From NCBI GenBank assembly GCA_017305635.1, contig JAFKKF010000023.1, forward strand, positions 1 to 35,279: 35,279 nucleotides of DNA, given 5' to 3'. The position numbers and the translations under genes are program-made. Shown here piece by piece: positions 30,303 to 35,279 of this stretch (positions are counted from its first letter, which is position 1; the number at the start of each line of letters is the position of its first letter). Below the pieces are notes generated by a model, which saw only the letters and a list, made by a program, of their open reading frames with translations, searched no databases and had not been told where the DNA came from. The DNA comes from Hyphomicrobiales bacterium (GTDB taxonomy: Bacteria; Pseudomonadota; Alphaproteobacteria; Rhizobiales; Kaistiaceae).

Positions 30303-30332
30303 AAAAAAGCACCGCTCACGCGGTGCTTTTTT
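30303..30332. terminator. Strong bidirectional terminator downstream of rpmG
   Basis: A6-GCACCGC-TCAC-GCGGTGC-T6, symmetric, so it works on both strands. It ends rpmG on the minus strand (27 nt after its stop) and any plus-strand transcript from the pleD side. Confidence 0.9.
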
Positions 30333-30358
30333 CGCTTCCGGCAAGAAGGACCGAAGAC

Positions 30359-30526
30359 CTACTTGATCTTGGCTTCCTTGAACTCGACGTGCTTGCGCGC
30401 GACCGGGTCGTACTTCTTCATCGACAGCTTCTCGGTCTTGGTGCGCGAATTCTTCTTGGTGACGTAATAGAAGCCCGTGTCAGCCGAGCTGACGAGCTTG
30501 ATCTTGATGGTGGCGGCCTTGGCCAT
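30359..30526 (-). CDS. rpmG: 50S ribosomal protein L33
   Basis: 55 residues: [55 protein letters not shown] (given in parts). This is the cysteine-free L33 form usual in alphaproteobacteria. It belongs to the large ribosomal subunit near the exit site. Its position after divK-pleD is conserved in alphaproteobacteria. A strong terminator follows. Confidence 0.97.
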   Translation of the reverse strand: MAKAATIKIKLVSSADTGFYYVTKKNSRTKTEKLSMKKYDPVARKHVEFKEAKIK

Positions 30527-30583
30527 GGCGGGAAAACCTCGTTCGACGAATTTGGCGGCACCCTACGGGCGGGCGTCGGAAAG

Positions 30584-31684
30584 TCAAGTTTTGCCTGCGC
30601 GCGGAGCTGCCGCCCGGCGCATTTCCTCCGCCATGTAGCGGCAGATAGCGGTGGGCGTGGCGTTCTCCTCGACATGGGCGCGGGCTGCCGCCGCCATCCG
30701 GGCGAGCCGTGCCGGATCGGCGAGGGCGGCCCGGATGCGCGCCGCCATGTCGCCAGCCGAGACGTCGTAGAAAATGCAGTGCTTGCCGTCCTCGAGCGGT
30801 GCGTGGCGCTCGATCGTTGGCATGTTGATGAGCGGGACCGACCAGGCGGCGGCCGCCTCGTAGTGGCGGAAGCAATCCCAGCCGAGGCCCTCCGGCGACC
30901 AGACGAGCCGGGCCTCGGCCATCCGCGCCATGAAGGCATCGAAGGGCATCGAGTCCTCTGAGGCATCGACCGAGATGCCGGTGGCGGCGAGCGCCTTGAT
31001 CTCGGCGAGGCCGGTTAGGCGATGGGTCGACCGTCCGCTGACCCTCCCGCGGTAGAAAAGATCGACCTTCTTCTCGCGCGGGGCCGGTATGGCGGCAAGC
31101 GGATTGCCTCGCCGCAGGCCGATGCAAACCGGCCTGATGCGATCGAGAAGCGCCTGCCGGCGCCGGCTCTCGCGGAAGTGCGTCGAAGGAATGCCATTGA
31201 CCATGCGGCCGGTGAAGAGATGCCAGCGATCGACCGGCAGCTCGCGCTTGAAATAGCGGAGGGCGCGGCCGAGCAGCATCTCGTGGTGCCGGGAGAGGAG
31301 AAAGGAATCGTCGAAGTCCATGACCGCGAGCGGCCGGTTGCCGAGGAGAGGCAGAAGCTGGCCGAAGTTGCGGAAGCCGGCAAAGTCGCCGCGGAGCGTG
31401 TGGCGGTTGACCAGCGAACGCAGGAATCGGGTGGGCGACCATGGCGGGACGCGCGTCGGGTTGACGACGACGAAGTCATAGGCGCCGGAGCGGAGCAGCT
31501 TCAGCGTGGCGGGCCACGAGGCGAGCGACAGGAGCCGCCTTCCTTCGGCCGCGACGAACTGTCCCCGATAGCCGATGTGGAGATAGGTGGTGTCGGCCGG
31601 AAATGCCTCGGCGAAGAAGGGAAAGGTGCCGATCTCGAGGACCTTCGCGCCGAGCGCGGGCGACGTGTCAGGGACCGGGAGCAT
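30584..31684 (-). CDS. Glycosyltransferase-like protein (CgeB / Glyco_trans_1_2 type)
   Basis: 366 residues. The N-terminal half (LGAKVLEIGTFPFFAEAFPA ... YDFVVVNPTRVPPWSP) is Rossmann-like. The C-terminal part has MAEARLVWSPEGLGWDCFRH and SVPLINMPTIERHAPLEDGK plus a final helical region (DPARLARMAAAARAHVEENATP), resembling the nucleotide-sugar side of CgeB-type glycosyltransferases. Donor and acceptor are unknown. The ATG 31684 is inside the end of the MFS gene (17-nt overlap), so the frame further upstream is a shadow. It is probably coupled to the transporter. Confidence 0.7.
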   Translation of the reverse strand: MLPVPDTSPALGAKVLEIGTFPFFAEAFPADTTYLHIGYRGQFVAAEGRRLLSLASWPATLKLLRSGAYDFVVVNPTRVPPWSPTRFLRSLVNRHTLRGDFAGFRNFGQLLPLLGNRPLAVMDFDDSFLLSRHHEMLLGRALRYFKRELPVDRWHLFTGRMVNGIPSTHFRESRRRQALLDRIRPVCIGLRRGNPLAAIPAPREKKVDLFYRGRVSGRSTHRLTGLAEIKALAATGISVDASEDSMPFDAFMARMAEARLVWSPEGLGWDCFRHYEAAAAWSVPLINMPTIERHAPLEDGKHCIFYDVSAGDMAARIRAALADPARLARMAAAARAHVEENATPTAICRYMAEEMRRAAAPRAGKT

Positions 31685-32852
31685 CGGCGTTCGGGCTTCG
31701 GCGCAGATTGGCCATCCGCGCAAGGACAAGGACGAAATATAGCAGGAAGCAAAACGCCAACGCGGCGGCAAACCCGTGCGGATCCCAGGCTTCGATCGAA
31801 AGCCCGAGAAGCGCCGGGCCGACCAGCACGCCGCCGGAATAGGCGAACAGGAAGGTCGAATTGGCGGCGGCGAGATCGGCGCCGGTGAAGCGCTGCGCGA
31901 GATGGGCGAGGCCGACGGTGTAGAGGCCGCCGATGCAGCCGCCCCACACGAAAAGGAGGATGATCGCCTCGCTGAAATCGGCGATGGCAAGCGGGAGAAG
32001 GGCGGCGCCGGCGAAGCCGATGAATGCCAGCACGAGGAGAAGACGGCGGCGGTCCATGCGGTCGCTGAGCATGCCGAGCGGCAATTGCAGCGCGACATTG
32101 CCGATCGTCACGGCCGAGGCGAGAAAGATCACCATGCTGGCCGGATGGCCGACATGGGTGCCGTAGACGGGAAGGAGCGCGAAGCTCGAGCTCTCGGCGA
32201 GGCCGAAGACGAGCGCGGCGGCGGTGGCGACCGGCGCGGCGGTCAGGAAGCGGAGGAAGCTGCGGGACGGATGGCTGTCGAGCCGTGGGCTGGTGACGGG
32301 TGCGACCATGACGGGCAGGGCCGCGACGGCCATGACGGCGGCGCCGACCCCGAACGGAAGGAAGCCCGTGGTGCCGGTCAGCGCGAGAAGCGCCGGGCCG
32401 AGCGCGAGGCCGAGGGAAAAAACGGTGGCGTAGATGCCCATGACGAAGCCGCGGCGAGCGGCGGGGGCCGCATCGGCGATCCAGAACTCGGACAGGACGA
32501 AGGCGCCGCCGATGGCCGCGCCGGACACGAGGCGGAGGGGGAACCAGAGCGGAAAGCTCTCGACGACGTAGAAGAAGGGGAGCATGGCGGCAGAGGCGAG
32601 GATGCAGATGGCGAGCACCATGCCGGTACCGAAACGGGCGGCGAGGCGGGGCACGAAAGGCGTCGCGACCATGGAGGCGAGGCCCGACGCGGCCGTGTTG
32701 ATGCCGATCCAGCCGGGCGCCACGCCGCGCGATTCGAGGGTGAGGCTGAGGAGCGGGATGGTGAGCGACAGGCCGAGCCCGACCGCCGTGATCGAGGCAA
32801 TGGCCACGCTGAGGCCGAGGACGTTGCCGGGCCGGGCAGGGGGAGTCGTCAT
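31668..32852 (-). CDS. MFS transporter (YcaD-like)
   Basis: 394 residues with twelve predicted membrane helices. The first repeat has PFVPRLAARFGTGMVLA. The second has the typical loop GMLSDRMDRRRLLL (motif A). SEFWIADAAPAARRGFVMG belongs to the family that includes YcaD. The substrate is unknown. The start is ATG 32852 or, nine residues longer, 32879; neither has a convincing ribosome site. The 3' end overlaps the glycosyltransferase by 17 nt, suggesting that the pair act together, for example in export of, or response to, a glycoside. Confidence 0.85.
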   Translation of the reverse strand: MTTPPARPGNVLGLSVAIASITAVGLGLSLTIPLLSLTLESRGVAPGWIGINTAASGLASMVATPFVPRLAARFGTGMVLAICILASAAMLPFFYVVESFPLWFPLRLVSGAAIGGAFVLSEFWIADAAPAARRGFVMGIYATVFSLGLALGPALLALTGTTGFLPFGVGAAVMAVAALPVMVAPVTSPRLDSHPSRSFLRFLTAAPVATAAALVFGLAESSSFALLPVYGTHVGHPASMVIFLASAVTIGNVALQLPLGMLSDRMDRRRLLLVLAFIGFAGAALLPLAIADFSEAIILLFVWGGCIGGLYTVGLAHLAQRFTGADLAAANSTFLFAYSGGVLVGPALLGLSIEAWDPHGFAAALAFCFLLYFVLVLARMANLRRSPNADAPGP

Positions 32853-32894
32853 TGCGCGACCATGGGCCGGCGATGACACGGGAGCAAGACGGCG

Positions 32895-35138
32895 TCAGCG
32901 GCGCCGGCCGGCGGGGCGGGCGCCGTCCCGGCCACGGCGGCGCGGCTCGTCCTTCGGCCGCTCGGAACGCTTCAGGATGCGGCCTTCCGAGAGGAGCTCG
33001 AAGCGCAGGCCGCCGGCGAGCGGGGTGGCCTCGACCAGCTTCACCTCGACCTGGTCGCCGAGGCGGTGCATCTCGCCGGTGCGCCGGCCGATCACGGCGT
33101 GGCGGCTCTCGTCATAGACATAGTAGTCGTTGCCGATGGTCGACATGGGAACGAAGCCGTCGGCACCGGTCTCGTCGAGCTTGACGAAGAGACCGGCGCG
33201 GGTAACGCCGGAAATGCGGCCGCGGAAGGTGCTGCCGACCCGGTCGGCGAGCCAATGGGCGACCAGGCGGTCGACGGTATCGCGCTCGGCTGCCATGGCG
33301 CGGCGCTCGGTCGCCGAAATCTCCGCGGCGATTGCCGGCAACTGGCTCTCGTAGTGATCGGGCAGGCCGCCCTCGCCGAGGTTCAGGGCACGGATGAGGG
33401 CGCGATGGACGATGAGGTCGGCATAGCGGCGGATCGGCGAGGTGAAGTGCGCATAGCGGCGGAGGTTCAGCCCGAAATGCCCGATGTTCTCGGGATTGTA
33501 CTCGGCCTGGGCCTGCGTCCTCAGCACCACCTCGTGGACGAGCTGGCTGTGCTCGCTCTCCTCGAGCCGGGCGAGGATGCGGTTGAAGTGTGAGGGACGG
33601 AGGTTCCCGCCCTTCGGCAGGCTGACGTCGATGGAGGCGAGGAATTCGCGCAGCCCTTCGAGCTTGGCAAGCGAGGGCGTGTCATGGATGCGATAGACAA
33701 GGGGCGACTTCCTTGCTTCCAGCGTCTCCGCGGCGGCGACGTTCGCCTGGATCATGAATTCCTCGATCAGGCGATGGGCCTCGAGGCGTTCGGGCACGAT
33801 GACGCGGTCGATGCCGCCATCCTTGTTGAGGACGATCTTGCGCTCGGGCAGGTCGAGCTCCAGCGGCTCGCGCGCGTCGCGGCCGCGCTTCAGGACCGCA
33901 TAGGCCTGCCACAGCGTTGCAAGCGCCCCGGCGATGCGTGCGCCGCGGCCGATGTCGGCGCCGTCGAAGGCGCGCTGCGCCTCCTGGTAGGAGAGCTTCG
34001 CCGCAGAACGCATCATGATGCGATGGAAGCGGTGGCCGGTCTTGCGGCCCTCGGCCGAGAAGGTCATGCGCACGGCGAGCGACGGACGGTCCTCCTCCTC
34101 GCGGAGCGAGCAGAGGTCGTTGGAGATGCGCTCGGGCAGCATGGGCACGACGCGGTCCGGGAAGTAGACCGAGTTGCCGCGCTTCAGCGCCTCGCGGTCG
34201 AGGGGCGAGGCGGGGCGCACGTACCAGGCGACGTCGGCGATGGCGACGGTGACGATGAAGCCGCCTTCATGCTCTGAATCCGGCTCCGCGAATACCGCGT
34301 CGTCATGGTCCTTGGCGTCGACCGGGTCGATGGTGAGGAGAGGCACGTCCCGCCAGTCCTCGCGCTCGCGCATGGGCACGGGCTTCGCCGCCTTCGCCTC
34401 GGCGAGCACGTCGGGCGGGAAGACGTGCGGGATATCGTGGGCATGGATGGCGATGAGGCTGACCGCCTTCTCGCTCTTCATGGAGCCGATGACTTCGACG
34501 ACCTTGGCGCGGTCGAAGCCGAAGCGTCCGACGCGGGTGACGACGACGCCGACGAGGTCGCCGTCCCTGGCGCTGCCCATGTCGGCGGCCTCGATGCGGA
34601 GCGCCTTCTGCTTGCGGTCGACCGGCTCCATGCGGGCACCGTCCGGCGCCATCCGGATGACGCCGATGACACCCTCGGGCTTCCGCTCGATGACCCGGAT
34701 GACGCGGGCCGACAGCGCGCCCTCGTCATCGGTCCTGAGGCGGGCGAGAATGCGGTCTCCGACGCCCGGAGCCGGGCCGGCCTGCTTCTTCTCCAGCGTC
34801 ACGGTGATCTTCGGCGGGGCGCCGGCGGCCTCGTCCCACTCGACCGGCTCGGCGAGCAACTCGCCATCGTCGTCGCGGCCGGTGATGGCGAGCACCGCGA
34901 CCGAGGGCAGGTCCTCCGGGCGCTTCAGCTTGCCGCGGCGGCGCTCGAGCGCGCCATCGGCAGCCAGCTCCTTCAGCATGGCCTTCAGCGGGATGCGGTC
35001 GCTGCCGGTGATGCCGAAGGCGCGCGCGACCTCGCGCTTGCCCGCTTCGCCCGGATGCTCGCGGATGAAGGCGAGCAGCTGCTCGCGGGCGGGCAGGCCG
35101 GGGCGCGTCTTGTCAGTCCGCTTCGGCTTCTTGGGCAT
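32895..35138 (-). CDS. rnr: Ribonuclease R
   Basis: 747 residues. An N-terminal helical/OB region (~1-230) precedes the RNB catalytic domain (~240-575) with DPVDAKDHDDAVFAE, carrying the Asp residues that bind magnesium, and RISNDLCSLREEEDRPSLAVRMTF. An S1 domain follows (STFRGRISGVTRAGLFVKLDETGADGFV, split), then a basic tail RPKDEPRRRGRDGARPAGRRR. It degrades structured RNA 3' to 5' and takes part in trans-translation quality control. The ATG 35138 fits the family start (MPKKPKRTDKTRPGLPAREQ). It lies downstream of the probable topA, as in many alphaproteobacteria. Confidence 0.95.
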   Translation of the reverse strand: MPKKPKRTDKTRPGLPAREQLLAFIREHPGEAGKREVARAFGITGSDRIPLKAMLKELAADGALERRRGKLKRPEDLPSVAVLAITGRDDDGELLAEPVEWDEAAGAPPKITVTLEKKQAGPAPGVGDRILARLRTDDEGALSARVIRVIERKPEGVIGVIRMAPDGARMEPVDRKQKALRIEAADMGSARDGDLVGVVVTRVGRFGFDRAKVVEVIGSMKSEKAVSLIAIHAHDIPHVFPPDVLAEAKAAKPVPMREREDWRDVPLLTIDPVDAKDHDDAVFAEPDSEHEGGFIVTVAIADVAWYVRPASPLDREALKRGNSVYFPDRVVPMLPERISNDLCSLREEEDRPSLAVRMTFSAEGRKTGHRFHRIMMRSAAKLSYQEAQRAFDGADIGRGARIAGALATLWQAYAVLKRGRDAREPLELDLPERKIVLNKDGGIDRVIVPERLEAHRLIEEFMIQANVAAAETLEARKSPLVYRIHDTPSLAKLEGLREFLASIDVSLPKGGNLRPSHFNRILARLEESEHSQLVHEVVLRTQAQAEYNPENIGHFGLNLRRYAHFTSPIRRYADLIVHRALIRALNLGEGGLPDHYESQLPAIAAEISATERRAMAAERDTVDRLVAHWLADRVGSTFRGRISGVTRAGLFVKLDETGADGFVPMSTIGNDYYVYDESRHAVIGRRTGEMHRLGDQVEVKLVEATPLAGGLRFELLSEGRILKRSERPKDEPRRRGRDGARPAGRRR

Positions 35139-35184
35139 GGCGTCACCGTTTCAGGGTCGGCGGGAAGGCACTAACCTTCACGCG

Positions 35185-35233
35185 CCCCCTCCACCATGCT
35201 TCGCATGGTCCCCCTCCACCGTAAACGGGGGAG
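35185..35233. repeat. Palindromic intergenic repeat element
   Basis: The perfect stem ACCATGC-TTC-GCATGGT (35193-35209) is flanked on both sides by CCCCCTCC, and a second inverted pair CCCCTCC ... GGGGAGG follows (to 35233). Modular palindromes of this design, CCCTCC blocks around a short perfect hairpin, are scattered between genes in Hyphomicrobiales genomes. Here it separates topA from rnr. Confidence 0.55.
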
Positions 35234-35248
35234 GAACCCCGTGGCGAT

Positions 35249-35279
35249 CTACGCGTTCGCCTTCTTTTTCGCCGTCGCC
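35249..35279 (-). CDS. topA: Partial gene end, probably DNA topoisomerase I
   Basis: The minus strand reads ...ATAKKKANA then TAG at 35249-35251 and runs off the window. A Lys/Ala-rich tail is typical of the C-terminus of alphaproteobacterial TopA, and topA next to rnr is a common order. The identity rests on nine residues plus context. Confidence 0.5.
   Translation of the reverse strand, partial: ATAKKKANA

Noticed and set aside
30021-30344. A 107-codon minus-strand frame in the pleD-rpmG gap.
   Set aside because: It would start inside the rpmG terminator, is rich in Pro/Gly/Arg without any domain, and has no ribosome binding site.
30584-32098. A 504-residue reading of the glycosyltransferase beginning at 32098.
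   Set aside because: The first ~138 residues are Ser/Arg/Pro-rich, the frame-shadow of the MFS gene on the same strand; the protein-like part starts at ATG 31684.
1-35279. CRISPR arrays, insertion sequences, toxin-antitoxin pairs or restriction-modification genes.
   Set aside because: No spaced direct-repeat array, transposase, paired small toxin/antitoxin frames or methyltransferase motifs were seen in the window.

Overview
The window comes from the chromosome of a GC-rich alphaproteobacterium, most probably of the order Hyphomicrobiales (Rhizobiales). The evidence is the cell-cycle set chpT / ctrA / fliJ / divK / pleD, the order divK-pleD-rpmG ... rnr-topA, and several families typical of that order (DUF1134/EipA, DUF1194, DUF3572). 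I cannot name the genus.

Region 1 (1-6783) is the right end of a prophage. It holds the end of a large virion or ejection-type protein split over two frames, small late genes, a compact lysis-like cassette (tail-anchored lysozyme, holin-like protein, secreted trypsin-like protease, 29-residue membrane peptide), then an XRE regulator with its own operator/promoter and a tyrosine integrase. It ends exactly on the 3' part of a tRNA-Glu(CTC) gene, the right attachment site. The intact tRNA-Glu and the rest of the phage should lie left of the window.

Region 2 (6784-13450) is a catabolic locus: an FMN-dependent alpha-hydroxy-acid dehydrogenase, divergent from a ribose-type ABC transporter operon (binding protein, double ATPase, permease), a short-chain dehydrogenase and a GntR/FadR-type regulator. 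The substrate is probably a sugar, polyol or sugar acid. Next to it (13500-14003) is a scar carrying the C-terminal ends of two divergent genes, one of them like NAD-dependent D-erythronate dehydrogenase.

Region 3 (14211-17715) holds tRNA-Val(CAC), an O-acyltransferase with a C-terminal SGNH domain starting 18 nt after the tRNA, and a convergent polytopic membrane protein of GT-C type. It looks like a surface-polysaccharide modification pair.

Region 4 (17716-24259) holds housekeeping and envelope genes: enoyl-CoA hydratase, a small CxxC protein, a GFA-family enzyme, a LOG-family protein, CsbD, a DUF1194 von Willebrand protein, a membrane-anchored coiled-coil protein and a DUF1134/EipA protein.

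Region 5 (24472-30526) is the cell-cycle control cluster. ChpT (phosphotransferase) is followed by a CheY-like receiver. CtrA is transcribed in the opposite direction from a long regulatory region rich in GAnTC and TTAACC sites shared with fliJ. DivK and PleD follow in one operon. Between pleD and rpmG is a 379-nt gap with a large inverted repeat and a strong bidirectional terminator.

Region 6 (30584-35279) holds a glycosyltransferase overlapping an MFS transporter, RNase R, a palindromic intergenic repeat, and the last codons of what is probably topA.

I found no complete undescribed system. The most promising leads are the phage lysis-like cassette with its secreted protease, the possible -1 frameshift in the phage protein, and the structured pleD-rpmG gap.
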